Positions 1 to 8,807 of a stretch of DNA of 64,000 nt are shown one piece after another. How positions within the stretch are numbered: position 1 is the first letter of the stretch; each line of letters begins with the position of its first letter. This DNA is from an uncultured Oscillospiraceae bacterium (GTDB lineage Bacteria > Bacillota > Clostridia > Oscillospirales > Acutalibacteraceae). The notes under the pieces are model-generated. The model saw only the letters and a list, made by a program, of their open reading frames with translations, was not told the origin of the DNA and searched no databases. The translations under genes were made by a program, and so were the position numbers. Where the stretch lies: contig CABULH010000017.1 in assembly GCA_902492455.1 (NCBI GenBank), forward strand, positions 10,195 to 74,194, in the 5' to 3' direction.

Positions 1-873
1 GGCGGGGATCCGGCGGGGATCGAAAAAGACGGTGCAGGCGGTGCCCTCCATCCGCACCTCTTCCGCCCCTTCCACCGCCGCTGCCGGCGCCTCCCGCTCC
101 AGGGTGGCCCGGACCCGGTGGATGGGGGCGTACCGGTCCTTGAGGGCCTGGAGGCTGCCGTCGAAGAGCAGACGGCCCCGGCCGATGGTCATGATCCGGC
201 TGCAGAGGCTTTCCACGTCGTCCATGTCGTGGGTGGTGAGGATCATGGTGACCCCATGTTCCCGGTTCTCCCGCTGAAGAAATTCCCGCAGCGCCAGCTT
301 AGAAACCGCGTCCAGCCCGATGGTGGGTTCGTCCAGGAAGAGAATCCGGGGCTGATGGAGCAGGGCCGCCGCCACCTCGCAGCGCATCCGCTGGCCCAGG
401 GAGAGCTGCCGCACCGGGGTTTTCAGCAGGGCGCTCAGCTCCAGGATGTCCGCCAGCTCGCTGAGCCGCCGCCGGTAGTTCCCCTCCGCCACGCCGTAGA
501 TATCCCGCAGCAGCTCAAAGGAATCGCTGACCGGCACATCCCACCACAGCTGGCTGCGCTGGCCGAACACCACCCCGATTTGGGAGACGTGGGCCACCCG
601 CTGCTTCCAGGGGGTGCGGCCCAGGATGGTGCAGCTGCCCTCCTCCGGGGTGAGGATGCCGCTCATCACCTTGGCCGTGGTGGATTTTCCCGCCCCGTTG
701 GGGCCGATGTACCCCACCAGCTCCCCTTCCTCGATGGAGAAGCTCACGTCCTCCAGCGCCCGGACGATCCGTTTCTGCCGTTTTACCAGCCCCTTCAGCG
801 CACCGAAGCGGCCCGGCGGCCGCTCGTATACCGTGAAGCGTTTGCCGATGTGTTCCAGGCGGATTTGCGCCAT
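1..873 (-). CDS. ABC transporter ATP-binding protein (3' end outside window)
   Basis: This is the nucleotide-binding subunit of an ABC-2 type exporter; it would hydrolyse ATP on the inner membrane face to drive a permease encoded outside the window. Reading the minus strand, the protein has a Walker A (GPNGAGKST, near residue 56), a Q-loop region, a signature LSLGQRM and a Walker B ending LFLDEPTIGLD, followed by the H-loop (TTHDMDD). The start at 873 is preferred to the ATG five bases upstream because GAGGAGG then lies seven bases away. About 290 codons are visible and the frame is still open at base 1. The substrate cannot be told; the family includes drug and sodium exporters. Confidence 0.9.
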   Translation of the reverse strand, partial: MAQIRLEHIGKRFTVYERPPGRFGALKGLVKRQKRIVRALEDVSFSIEEGELVGYIGPNGAGKSTTAKVMSGILTPEEGSCTILGRTPWKQRVAHVSQIGVVFGQRSQLWWDVPVSDSFELLRDIYGVAEGNYRRRLSELADILELSALLKTPVRQLSLGQRMRCEVAAALLHQPRILFLDEPTIGLDAVSKLALREFLQRENREHGVTMILTTHDMDDVESLCSRIMTIGRGRLLFDGSLQALKDRYAPIHRVRATLEREAPAAAVEGAEEVRMEGTACTVFFDPRRIPA

Positions 874-1013
874 GTCCATTCCTCCTCCGGTTTTGGTCCG
901 CTCAGTATACCATCGGAAAAGGGGAAATGCCAACCGCCTGCCGGGGGCTGGGACTCCTTTTCCCTAATCCGGAGGGGGAATGGAGGAGAATTTGCCTTTT
1001 TTCGCAAAAATGC

Positions 1014-1171
1014 TTGACAAATCACCGCTTTTTGGCTATGCTATAACCATAATCTACGTAAGAATACGTGGGGTTTTCTACCTTGTTACCTTTTAACAGG
1101 GGCTTTGTTTCTTAGCGCCATTTTTAATAGGATTGAATAGAGGGACAGCCGTTACAGACGGCTGTTTTTTT
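1014..1171 (+). promoter_or_regulatory. Promoter plus structured leader with terminator, possible riboswitch
   Basis: A sigma-A promoter is visible: TTGACA at 1014-1019, a 17-bp spacer and TATGCT at 1037-1042. The transcript would contain a six-pair stem (CTACGT/ACGTGG), then TTTTCTACC, then a second stem (TTGTT/AACAG), and finally a Rho-independent terminator at 1145-1171 (ACAGCCG / CGGCTGT plus seven T). The order stem, TTTCTACC-like joint, stem is that of the purine riboswitch aptamer, but the two loops lack the GG and CC pairs expected and the closing P1 stem is weak. So a regulated leader is well supported and the ligand class is a guess. Confidence 0.45.
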
Positions 1172-1238
1172 GTATCCGCCGGACCTTATGCGCGTCGGCG
1201 CTGTAGGGATAAAAACAAAAAGGAAAGGGTGAGTTCCG

Positions 1239-1295
1239 ATGAAAAAGGAGAGAAGAGCGTTCATACGGAAAAACGGGAGGGAATGCGTCCGTTAA
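1239..1295 (+). CDS. Possible 18-codon leader peptide
   Basis: An ATG follows AAAGGAAAGGG at a usable distance and opens a very basic 18-residue peptide (MKKERRAFIRKNGRECVR), ending 33 bases before the methyltransferase start. It lies after the leader terminator, so it would be made only from read-through transcripts. The peptide has no recognisable regulatory codon run. It may be chance. Confidence 0.25.
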   Translation: MKKERRAFIRKNGRECVR

Positions 1296-1328
1296 CCGGG
1301 TCTCCCTCCTGAAAAATGGAGGAGTAAA

Positions 1329-2138
1329 ATGGCTTTTCAATGGATTAATCCCAAGGAATTTTCCTTCAACTGCCTGCTGCTGATGGACCGGTATCTAATT
1401 CGGATGGTCTGTATGGTTGACGACGAACGCTACGCCCGGCAGATGGGCATCGCGCTGGCGAACCATCCCGCAGTGGCTTGGTACTGCCAAACCAAAGCGC
1501 CGGAAGCGGCGGAAAGGGTGAAGGCGCTGATAGCCGCCGCTCCCGCCGGCTGTTCCCGGGAGGAAATCCGCGCCGCCGAATGCTTTGTCCTGGACTGGAA
1601 CGACTGGGCGGTGGTCTACGTCTATCCCGAGGTGATGAACCGCAACTGTGCTTACATCTATGACTGGGACAAGAGGCGGCTGCTGGAGCTGACGGACTTC
1701 CGGGACAAGGTGGTGCTGGATGTGGGCGCGGGCACCGGACGGCTGACCTTCGCCGCGGCGCAAGAGGCCCGGCACGTTTATGCCAGCGAACCCTGCGACC
1801 GGCTGCGGGAATACCTGCGAGAAAAAATCAGCCGGGAAGGAATCCCCAATGTTTCGGTGCTGGACGGCTTTGCAGCGTCCCTGCCCTATGAGGACGACAC
1901 CTTCGATATCGTCATGTCCGGCCATGTGGTGGGAGACGATTACGGGACGGAACTCGCGGAGCTGGAGCGGGTGGTGAAGGACGGCGGCTGGGTGCTGGAC
2001 TGCATCGGCGAGAACCGCGGAAGGGCCGAGCCGGATCAGCAGATGCTGCGGCACGGCTATGAGCCGGTGTATTATTTGGGCAAAACCGGCGGAGACATCT
2101 ACCGCTACCGCAAGCAGATTCATAAGGCGCGGCGTTAG
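1329..2138 (+). CDS. Class I SAM-dependent methyltransferase
   Basis: The 269-residue protein carries a Rossmann-type methyltransferase domain from about residue 130. Motif I is VLDVGAGTGRLT, motif II ends at the acidic residue of YASEP, and the motif IV region is FDIVMSGHVVGDD, followed by LERVVKDGGWVL. The substrate is not evident; small-molecule methyltransferases of this type are common. The amino-terminal 120 residues match nothing I recognise. GGAGGAG lies five bases before the ATG. It is the only gene behind the leader and terminator at 1.0-1.17 kb, so it is the likely regulated gene. Confidence 0.8.
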   Translation: MAFQWINPKEFSFNCLLLMDRYLIRMVCMVDDERYARQMGIALANHPAVAWYCQTKAPEAAERVKALIAAAPAGCSREEIRAAECFVLDWNDWAVVYVYPEVMNRNCAYIYDWDKRRLLELTDFRDKVVLDVGAGTGRLTFAAAQEARHVYASEPCDRLREYLREKISREGIPNVSVLDGFAASLPYEDDTFDIVMSGHVVGDDYGTELAELERVVKDGGWVLDCIGENRGRAEPDQQMLRHGYEPVYYLGKTGGDIYRYRKQIHKARR

Positions 2139-2262
2139 AATTGCATGCCTCCTCCTTACACCAACGCAAGGAGGGGGCTGATTTATCCGGGCGAGCTGGA
2201 TGAGACAATATGATCTGATTTGGTATGATGTTAGATGGTTAGTACGAATGAGGAGATTGACA

Positions 2263-3168
2263 ATGGGGTTCATACAGGTTTTTGGAAAAAGCATTTATTT
2301 TGAAATGTTCGGCACAGAAAATGAGAAAACCTTGCTTTATCTTCATGGTGGTCCGGGAGCAAGCTGTTTGGATTTTCACAATCAAGCTAAAGCCATTGGA
2401 AAAACACACAGAGTATTTGCTATTGACCAATACGGCGTATTGCGTTCCCAGGCGATAGGCGCTGACGAAAAATATGGAATGAGACTGCAAATTGATATGT
2501 TGGAGGAAATGCGCAGATTATGGAATATAGAAAAATGGTCTCTGATCGGGCATTCTTATGGAGGCATGCTGACCTGCCTATATGCTTCTCTCTATCCGGA
2601 GGCCGTTTCATCTGTTGTTTATGAGTGCCCCAGTTTCAATTTTGTTTTGTCTGCAAAATCCTCCGCAGTATTTTTACGGCAATATTTTCAAAACGCCGCC
2701 AATGAAGAGGGGATCAGGCGCTGTGAAAAAATAGAAAATACGATATATAGGGAAGGCGATACGGCGGTTGTAAGAGATTTGATCAACGCGCTGTCCCTGG
2801 TAACCGATCCCAAGGTGAGAAATTATCTGCATAATGTATCGTATGAGGAGTATGCGTCCTGTTTTGTAACCGATGAAATAACAGACGAAATGTGGGCCAA
2901 AGGTCAAACGCACCTAGAGAAGCTGCTGGAGGATCCGACTATCGCGGCGGACTTTCTGCCGCTTTTGTCTCAGAATCCACAGCCTGCGCTTTGTATGACG
3001 GGCAAATATGATCCTGTTTGCGGAGCAGACCAAATTCGTACTTTTGTTCAGCAGGCCGTCCATCCACATGTTGTGGAATTCTCAAACAGCGGTCATTTCC
3101 CGAGGATAGAAGAAGCGGCGGCATACACCGAAAAGGTTTGCGATTTTATCCGTCAATACGGTGGGTAA
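2263..3168 (+). CDS. Alpha/beta hydrolase, proline iminopeptidase-like
   Basis: This 301-residue protein has the S33-type alpha/beta hydrolase layout: the oxyanion motif HGGPG near residue 29, the nucleophile elbow GHSYGG near residue 98, an acid in the GKYDPVCG segment and the catalytic His in NSGHFPR. Such enzymes release amino-terminal proline or hydrolyse related amides and esters in the cytoplasm. ATG 2263 is chosen because AGGAG sits seven bases upstream; a longer frame from 2200 has no such site. Base composition is clearly more AT-rich than the methyltransferase before it, which suggests separate acquisition. Confidence 0.85.
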   Translation: MGFIQVFGKSIYFEMFGTENEKTLLYLHGGPGASCLDFHNQAKAIGKTHRVFAIDQYGVLRSQAIGADEKYGMRLQIDMLEEMRRLWNIEKWSLIGHSYGGMLTCLYASLYPEAVSSVVYECPSFNFVLSAKSSAVFLRQYFQNAANEEGIRRCEKIENTIYREGDTAVVRDLINALSLVTDPKVRNYLHNVSYEEYASCFVTDEITDEMWAKGQTHLEKLLEDPTIAADFLPLLSQNPQPALCMTGKYDPVCGADQIRTFVQQAVHPHVVEFSNSGHFPRIEEAAAYTEKVCDFIRQYGG

Positions 3169-3276
3169 AATGCGAAATGAAAAAAGCGGAAGGGAGATCT
3201 ACCGCAAGCAGATCCGCAAGGCGTAGCCGTCCATATCGGAAACTTTTGGAAAATGGTGCGGCGAGGAGGTATAACT

Positions 3277-3560
3277 ATGAACGATTTAGAGAAAATCGGT
3301 CATGAGACGATGGTCTTTCTTCGCGGGCAGTATCGACTGAATGAAGTTGGAAACGGCATAGATGAATTGAAATTGAAACAAGGCCAGAAACCATTGTCGC
3401 CATAGGGAAATGCTTTATATTCTCAATGCGGCCAGCGTTGTGATTTATGTGTTCATTATGTGCATACCGATTACCGTTTCATGCTCCATACGGATACCCA
3501 TGATGCCGATGAAATTATCTGGGGAATACTTTCCTATGTTCCGATGCGATATAAAGGAGA
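3277..3560 (+). pseudogene. Broken DUF3788/DUF3795-type gene remnant
   Basis: An ATG at 3277 with AGGAGG upstream opens a 43-codon frame that stops at 3405. Just after it, in another frame, comes a Cys-rich stretch, SQCGQRCDLCVHYVH, resembling the start of DUF3795-type domains (CGQRCDLC). The two parts look like one gene broken by a frameshift and internal loss. The family call rests on the short Cys motif only. Confidence 0.4.
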
Positions 3561-3587
3561 TTTTCCTAAGAGTAAAAACTTGACAGA

Positions 3588-3633
3588 AAAACCCACCCAT
3601 CTTCGCAATTCCTGCAAGGATGGGTGGGTTTTT
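3588..3633. terminator. Bidirectional terminator
   Basis: Arms AAACCCACCCATC and GATGGGTGGGTTT surround a loop of about 16 bases. A run of A on the left and T on the right would let it serve both the remnant on the left and the minus-strand gene ending at 3646. Confidence 0.8.
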
Positions 3634-3645
3634 CAAAAGATTTTC

Positions 3646-4182
3646 CTATTTTAGAAGGGCCTCTTCGTTTTTATCCGCCCTCTCTTGGGCGGGGAGAGGG
3701 TCCGGGGACTCCGCTTTGTCCAGCTCCGCCAGCAGGCCGGGAAGCCGCTGCTCCAGCAGGTCCCGCAGGCGGGCCAGCTGTTCGGCCGGGGCGCTGCCCG
3801 ACACAGCCAGGGAAACATCCTTGTACAGCACGATGCGGGGGAAGGTATAGTTCCCGAAAGCGGCGGGTCTGGAGACGTTGACCGGGACGCCTTTGGCCTT
3901 GCATTCGTCCGAAATGGCGATGTTCACCGACTCCACACCGGTGGCGGCCACGCAGATATAGGCGTTGGTGCAGTCGCCCCGGTAATAGCGGCGGGGAATA
4001 TACCGGATGGCGCGGGTTTGATCCAGTTCCCGCAGCCGGTCGCAGAGGGTGGGGCTGATCACCGTCACCTTGGCTCCGAATTTCAGCAGCGCGTCCACCT
4101 TGTCGGCGGCGTAATCGCCTCCGCCCAGGACCACGCAGTTATTTCCGTTTAAATCAATATAGAGGGGAAACCCAAACGCCAT
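3646..4182 (-). CDS. Precorrin-2 dehydrogenase / sirohydrochlorin ferrochelatase-like protein
   Basis: The 178-residue protein resembles the amino-terminal part of CysG and the Met8/SirC family, which oxidises precorrin-2 to sirohydrochlorin with NAD in siroheme and cobalamin synthesis. The nucleotide-binding loop VVLGGGDYAADK lies at about residues 16-27, followed by LLKFGAKVTVISP; the central segment contains AATG and the late NYTFPRI segment fits the dimerisation part. The start at 4182 has GAAGGGGTGAAG upstream; a longer frame adds only ten unconserved residues. Other cobalamin genes follow on the same strand at 4.9, 6.8 and 9.5 kb. Confidence 0.8.
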   Translation of the reverse strand: MAFGFPLYIDLNGNNCVVLGGGDYAADKVDALLKFGAKVTVISPTLCDRLRELDQTRAIRYIPRRYYRGDCTNAYICVAATGVESVNIAISDECKAKGVPVNVSRPAAFGNYTFPRIVLYKDVSLAVSGSAPAEQLARLRDLLEQRLPGLLAELDKAESPDPLPAQERADKNEEALLK

Positions 4183-4325
4183 TTCTTCACCCCTTCCGCG
4201 ACAGCGATCCATGGGCCGTCAGCCTTCCCAAAGCCGCCGCGCCCCTGTTTCGGTGTCATTATAGCACAAAGTTCGGCGTTTGCCTGTTAGCAAACGCGAA
4301 GACACAGCCGGTGTACGGTTGCGCT

Positions 4326-4790
4326 CCCACCGGAAGAATGCCAGTGCGGCGAAGCCGCAGGAGGCTGTTCAAGCCGACCGGCATTCTTCAAAGAGAAAAT
4401 CTTTGATTTTCTCCAGTATACCAGGACAGCAATGCCATCGGAAGAATGCCAATGCGGCGAAGCCGCAGGAGGCTGTTCAAGTCGACCGGCATTCTTCAGA
4501 GAGAAAATCTTCGATTTTCTCCAGTATACCAGGATGACGCTCCCACCGGAAGAATGCCAATGCGGCGAAGCCGCAGGAGGCTGTTCAAGCCGACCGGCAT
4601 TCTTCAAAGAGAAAATCTTTGATTTTCTCCAGTATACCAGGACAGCAATGCCACCGGAAGAATACCGGTTTTGGACGTATGTCCAAAATGCGTGCTTCCC
4701 CTATAGCACGCAAGGCATTCTTCAAAGAGAAAATCTTTGATTTTCTCCGTTCTCTCAGCCGTCCGAAGGCTTGCAATGCAAGCCTTCGGC
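4326..4790. repeat. Tandem structured repeats, GAAGAATGCC subfamily
   Basis: Four imperfect tandem units fill the gap between two minus-strand genes. Each has an outer stem GAAGAATGCC / GGCATTCTTC enclosing a hairpin TGCGGC-gaa-GCCGCA, followed by a second hairpin GAGAAAATC-ttt-GATTTTCTC and the spacer CAGTATACCAGGA. The fourth unit has a different inner hairpin (TTTTGGAC/GTCCAAAA) but keeps the frame. One reverse copy lies at 10.68-10.79 kb. I see no gene here; short open frames on both strands are repeat shadows. Confidence 0.85.
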
Positions 4791-4892
4791 TTACGCCGTG
4801 AGGTTATTATAGCATATGCCGCCAAAAATGACAAGAAAAAACCTTTACAGTAAGAAATTCTTCATAAATCCCGGTTTTTCCGGGGGTTTTTG

Positions 4893-5495
4893 TCAAAAAA
4901 GAGGGCGGATATGGGAGAAGCGCAGGGTGGCGGGGTCCATCTCCGCCTGATAGCCGCCGCCGCAGGGCAGCTGATACCGGTAGAAATCCTCGCCCTTTTC
5001 CCGGTCCTGCTCCGCCAGCCGGCTGAACAGGGTCATGATGCAGCCGCCGTGGAGCACCACCGCCGGGCGGCGGACGCTGAGCCGCCGGGTATCGGCGGCG
5101 ATCTGCCGCAGGCCGCCCTCCAGCCGGGCGAAGAATTCCTCCCCGCTTTCCCCGCCGGGCGGGGCGGTCATGCCGGCGGAATCAATCCACCGGCGGTAGG
5201 CGGGGTCCTCCTTAAGCTGCTCGTAATTCTTCCCCTCAAAGCTGCCGAAATCCAGCTCCGCCAGGGAGGGGAGGCGGATAGGCACCATCATGGGATAGAT
5301 CAGCCGGGCGGTTTCCAGGCAGCGCTTCAGGGGGCTGGAGTAAACCGCGTCCGCCCGGGGATACCGGCCCCGGGAGAGGGCGTCCTGGATCTGGCGGATG
5401 CCTTCCGGCGCCAGGGGCTGATCGTCCCCCTGGCCGATGTACCGCCGTTCCAGGTTACCGGCGGTGGCCCCGTGACGGATGAGAATGAGTTCCAT
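4893..5495 (-). CDS. cobC: Histidine phosphatase, likely alpha-ribazole phosphatase CobC
   Basis: The 200-residue protein belongs to the phosphoglycerate mutase-like histidine phosphatases: the RHG motif is at residues 7-9 (LIRHGATAGN), the first acid lies in LAELDFGSFEGK, and the second catalytic His in VVLHGGC near residue 153. CobC removes the phosphate from alpha-ribazole-5'-phosphate or cobalamin-5'-phosphate in late cobalamin assembly. The fold alone does not fix the substrate; the call relies on cobS and cobT on the same strand nearby. The start has GAAAGGACGATTCTCC upstream. Confidence 0.75.
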   Translation of the reverse strand: MELILIRHGATAGNLERRYIGQGDDQPLAPEGIRQIQDALSRGRYPRADAVYSSPLKRCLETARLIYPMMVPIRLPSLAELDFGSFEGKNYEQLKEDPAYRRWIDSAGMTAPPGGESGEEFFARLEGGLRQIAADTRRLSVRRPAVVLHGGCIMTLFSRLAEQDREKGEDFYRYQLPCGGGYQAEMDPATLRFSHIRPLF

Positions 5496-5516
5496 GGAGA
5501 ATCGTCCTTTCTATGG

Positions 5517-5930
5517 GGAGATTAACGCTTTGCGTTAACTCCTGGAAAAAGTCCTTGTACGTCATAAGGGAGACGTACATTTTGCAGCTGGTGCTGCAAA
5601 ACCGGCCTTTTTCCGGTTGCTTGGAGATTAACGCTGCGCGTTAACTCCTGGAAGAACTCCTGTCGGTCGGAACGACCTCCTGCGGCAAAGCCGCACCGGT
5701 GTTCTTCCGGCTACTTGGAGATTAACGCTTTGCGTTAACTCCTGGAAGAACTCCTGTCGGTCGGAACGACCTCCTGCGGCAAAGCCGCACCGGTGTTCTT
5801 CCGGCTACTTGGAGATTAACGCTTTGCGTTAACTCCTGGAAAAAGTCCTTGCGGACCGATAAGGGAGGTCCGCATTTCGTGGCTATGCCACGAAACCGGC
5901 CTTTTCCCGCCGAGGTGGAGATTGGCGCTG
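5517..5930. repeat. Four tandem three-way-junction repeats
   Basis: Four units of the dispersed repeat fill the gap between cobC and the next gene. Each starts with a hairpin (GGAG-ATTAACGC / GCGTTAA-CTCC) and continues with a long stem GGAAAAAG..CC / GG..CTTTTTCC that encloses two hairpins. The enclosed hairpins differ: TGTACGTC/GACGTACA with TTTTGCAGC/GCTGCAAAA in unit 1, GGTCG/CGACC with TGCGGC/GCCGCA in units 2 and 3, and TGCGGACC/GGTCCGCA with TTCGTGGC/GCCACGAA in unit 4. Units 2 and 3 are almost identical. Confidence 0.9.
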
Positions 5931-5980
5931 TACAGGGGAAGGGGATGAGGTGTATACTAGAATCCAAAGGAGGGAGAGGG

Positions 5981-6790
5981 ATGGAACACAGTCTGGAGAT
6001 GATGCTTTCCCGGATGGAGGACATTCTGGAGGATAACGCTTTCACCGCTTATCTGTACGGGTCGGTGACGATGGAGGATTTCCGCTGGGGATGGAGCGAT
6101 ATCGACCTTCTCTGTCTGACCGAGAGGGAATTCTCCGCATCCCAGGCCCGGCGGCTGGCGGGGCTGCGGCAGGAACTGCAGGCTGCCGAGCCGGACAACC
6201 GGTATTTCCGCTTATTTGAAGGCGGGGTTCTGCCCTTCGGCTGCTATGAAACCGGCGGGGAGGCGGACGCCGCCTACTGGGGAACCAGCGGACAGCGGGT
6301 CGCCCGGCGGTTTGAGGTGAGTGTGTTCACCCGGCTGGAAATCCTGGATATGGGGCGGTTGGTACACGGGCGGGAGCGCCGCGGGGAGATGCGCCGTCCC
6401 GGGTATCCGGAGCTGCGGGAAGGGGTGGCGGCGCATTACGCCGTCATCCGGCGGCACGCTCTTTCGCCCGCGGCGAATCTGCACACCGCCGGGTGGATGC
6501 TGGACATTGCCCGCTGTCTCTATTCCCTGCGCACCGGGGGGATTATCAGCAAAACCGCCGCCGGGAAATGGGCGATGGAGCAGAGGCTGTTTCCCGACAG
6601 GCGGGTGATGGAGCGGATTTTGCAGATTCGGCGGGAACCGCTGCGGTATCGGGAGGATCCGGCCGCTCTGGAATGGCTGGCGGGCTTGGAAGGCGAGATC
6701 CGGCTTTTCACCGACAGGCTGGGCCAGGAGCTGGAACAGGAGAAGCAGCGCCCGGACAATGAGGTTCCCAGCGGGCGGATCTCTGTCTAA
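5981..6790 (+). CDS. Nucleotidyltransferase-like protein (aminoglycoside-type fold)
   Basis: The 269-residue protein has the polymerase-beta nucleotidyltransferase signature: a glycine-serine pair at residues 27-28 (LYGSV) and, twelve residues on, SDIDLLCL with the metal-binding Asp 40 and Asp 42. The carboxy-terminal half is helical, as in kanamycin-type nucleotidyltransferases and related resistance proteins. Substrate and resistance phenotype cannot be inferred. The start has AAAGGAGGGAGAGGG upstream. It is convergent with cobS. Confidence 0.7.
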   Translation: MEHSLEMMLSRMEDILEDNAFTAYLYGSVTMEDFRWGWSDIDLLCLTEREFSASQARRLAGLRQELQAAEPDNRYFRLFEGGVLPFGCYETGGEADAAYWGTSGQRVARRFEVSVFTRLEILDMGRLVHGRERRGEMRRPGYPELREGVAAHYAVIRRHALSPAANLHTAGWMLDIARCLYSLRTGGIISKTAAGKWAMEQRLFPDRRVMERILQIRREPLRYREDPAALEWLAGLEGEIRLFTDRLGQELEQEKQRPDNEVPSGRISV

Positions 6791-6814
6791 ATCCATTTTT
6801 TGAATCAGCAGACA

Positions 6815-7597
6815 TTAAATAAATAGGGAGGCCAGGGCCAGGAGGAAGAGCATGGTGAGCTGGGAGAGCTCCACAAAAAAGCCCAGCAGATCGCCGGTGA
6901 CGCCGCCGAACTGCTTGCGGGTCATGGAACGGTACCACCAGAACAGCAAGCCCGCTCCCACCGCCGCCGCAGCGGCGGCCAGCAGGCCCTGCCAGCCGCC
7001 GCACAGCCCGCCCAGGCCCAGCAGCAGGATCAGGGATAAGGCGGTTTCCGCCGTGCCCAGCATGGCGACGCCCCGGGCCGCCCGGCTGGCGAAGAGGACG
7101 CCCAGGGTGCTGGAAGGGGTATAGGGGAACCGGCTGCCCGCCACCACCGTCAGGGAGCGGGAGAGGAGATACACCGTGCAGGCGGCGGGGAGCAGGGCGG
7201 GTTTTGTCAGCAGCTGGCTCCAGGCCCCCAGCTCCAGCAGCAGCAGCCCGGCGCAGCAGAGCACCGCGAAGGGGCCGCAGTGGGGGTCCTTCATGATCGC
7301 CAGTTTTTTCTCCCGGTCCCGCCGGGAAAAGATGGCGTCTGCCGCGTCCAGGAAGCCGTCCATATGCAGGCCTCCGGCCAGAAGGATGGGCAGCAGCACC
7401 GCCACGGCGGCGAAAAACAAGGGGGAGGCGGCGAAAAAGGCCGCCAGCCGGGTCCAGCCGTAGACCAGGCCGCCGCAGAGCAGGCCCACCACCGGCAGGC
7501 AGCCCAGGGACCAGCGCATATTGTCCTCCCGCCACTCGATTTGCGGCATGGGGACGGCGGAATACATGGAGAGCGCGATGATGAGAGAATCCAGCAT
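6815..7597 (-). CDS. cobS: Adenosylcobinamide-GDP ribazoletransferase CobS
   Basis: CobS is the membrane enzyme that joins adenosylcobinamide-GDP to alpha-ribazole (phosphate), making the cobalamin nucleotide loop. The 260-residue protein shows the metal-binding signature MDGFLDAAD at residues 79-87, then RREKK-like basic residues and KDPHCGPFAV, with several membrane segments on either side. I chose the start at 7597 (MLDSLIIALS) because GAAAGGCGATC lies upstream and family members begin close to the first helix; the frame is open for another 50 codons without support. Confidence 0.9.
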   Translation of the reverse strand: MLDSLIIALSMYSAVPMPQIEWREDNMRWSLGCLPVVGLLCGGLVYGWTRLAAFFAASPLFFAAVAVLLPILLAGGLHMDGFLDAADAIFSRRDREKKLAIMKDPHCGPFAVLCCAGLLLLELGAWSQLLTKPALLPAACTVYLLSRSLTVVAGSRFPYTPSSTLGVLFASRAARGVAMLGTAETALSLILLLGLGGLCGGWQGLLAAAAAAVGAGLLFWWYRSMTRKQFGGVTGDLLGFFVELSQLTMLFLLALASLFI

Positions 7598-7643
7598 GGG
7601 AGATCGCCTTTCTTTACAATGGATTTGGCAGGGGACGGATGCA

Positions 7644-8789
7644 TCAGGTAAAGCCGCCCCGTTCCACCAGGAACAAAAGCTCCACCGCCCAGAAGGTGAG
7701 GTCGCAGGCCAAGGCCGTGGGGGAGGAATCCTCCGTTTCCAGCCGCACATCGGTATAGGCGGTGGGATGGGACGGAAGCTTCAGCGGGGAATACCGCTTA
7801 TTATGGGGCTGCTGCAGATTCATCCGCAGAATCCCATCCTCCTGCAGGGCTTCCTCGATGGCGGTCACCGATTGGCGGATGATCTCCACCTGATCCCCCG
7901 CTCCCGTCATGGCGATTTCGCTCAGAGGACGGCGGTAGGCGATGGTATCGATGACATTCACATCGAAGGGGCGCAGGGGGCGGGCCAGGGCGAAGCAGGG
8001 GCCGCTGAATTTCCCGGCGATGCGGATCTGCATCTCGTTATCCGGCTTCATCACGGCGTTGATATGGTTCAGCGACCGGGCCAGCAGATCGATATTTTCC
8101 CGGGTGCGCCAGCTTCGGGTATAGGCCAGCGTGGCAAGAGTATACAGGTTGGGAAAATAGGTGTCGGCTTCTATATAGGGAACATTATATTTCCGTTTTA
8201 ACCGGGGATTGTAGTGGGTGATCTCCTCCAGGGAGGCGATGGCCCCCGCCTGGCGGAAGCCCTGGAGACAGATTTCCTGGAACCCGCGCAGCTCCTCAAT
8301 ATCGTCCCCATACCCCAGCATGGCCTGCAGGGTATAGACCAGCGCCATCAGGCAGTTGCCGCTGTTCAGGCCCAGAAACCGCTTTTCAAAGCGGGGGATT
8401 TCCGGCGGGATGTAGGAAAATTCCTCCCGCAGAACCGCTTCGTCCCGCAGGGCGGCGACAAAGTTGGACACCATGGGGTGGGTTTTGGGGATGCGGTAAT
8501 AGGAAAGCAGCCGGGCGGCGCATTCGCCGTCCTGAAAAGGGGTTTCGTGCAGGGTCTGGCCCCTCCAGTGATCCCAGCTGTGCATGCCCCGGCCGATATA
8601 GCCGTCCGGCTTGACATAGCTCTGCACCAACTGGAAGGCGGGCAGCCGGGTGATCTGCTCCAGCAGCGCCTCCTCTTCGGAAGGGGACAGATTTTGCAGC
8701 AGCTCCTTTTGCAGCCGGTACCGAATCACCGGTCCCGCCTTCTCCAAAAGGAAATCGATGGAGCGGGAATGGGTTTGCGCCACGCTCAT
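7644..8789 (-). CDS. Helical-repeat protein of unknown function
   Basis: The 381-residue protein begins SVAQTHSRSIDFLLEKAGPVIRYR and continues as repeated helical pairs without membrane segments or signal peptide. The spacing of motifs such as DGECAARLLSYYR and YTLATLAYT recalls alpha/alpha-barrel proteins of the squalene cyclase and prenyltransferase superfamily, but no catalytic Asp motif is seen. The start is supported by GAAGGAGGCGCTCTCC. It lies 18 bases downstream of the AlkZ-related gene and 46 bases upstream of cobS, so the three are probably cotranscribed. Confidence 0.65.
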   Translation of the reverse strand: MSVAQTHSRSIDFLLEKAGPVIRYRLQKELLQNLSPSEEEALLEQITRLPAFQLVQSYVKPDGYIGRGMHSWDHWRGQTLHETPFQDGECAARLLSYYRIPKTHPMVSNFVAALRDEAVLREEFSYIPPEIPRFEKRFLGLNSGNCLMALVYTLQAMLGYGDDIEELRGFQEICLQGFRQAGAIASLEEITHYNPRLKRKYNVPYIEADTYFPNLYTLATLAYTRSWRTRENIDLLARSLNHINAVMKPDNEMQIRIAGKFSGPCFALARPLRPFDVNVIDTIAYRRPLSEIAMTGAGDQVEIIRQSVTAIEEALQEDGILRMNLQQPHNKRYSPLKLPSHPTAYTDVRLETEDSSPTALACDLTFWAVELLFLVERGGFT

Positions 8790-8807
8790 GGAGAGCGCCT
8801 CCTTCCT

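Noticed and set aside
4326..4790. Possible CRISPR array
   Set aside because: Units are about 115 bases, contain internal hairpins and have no unique spacers; no cas gene is in the window.
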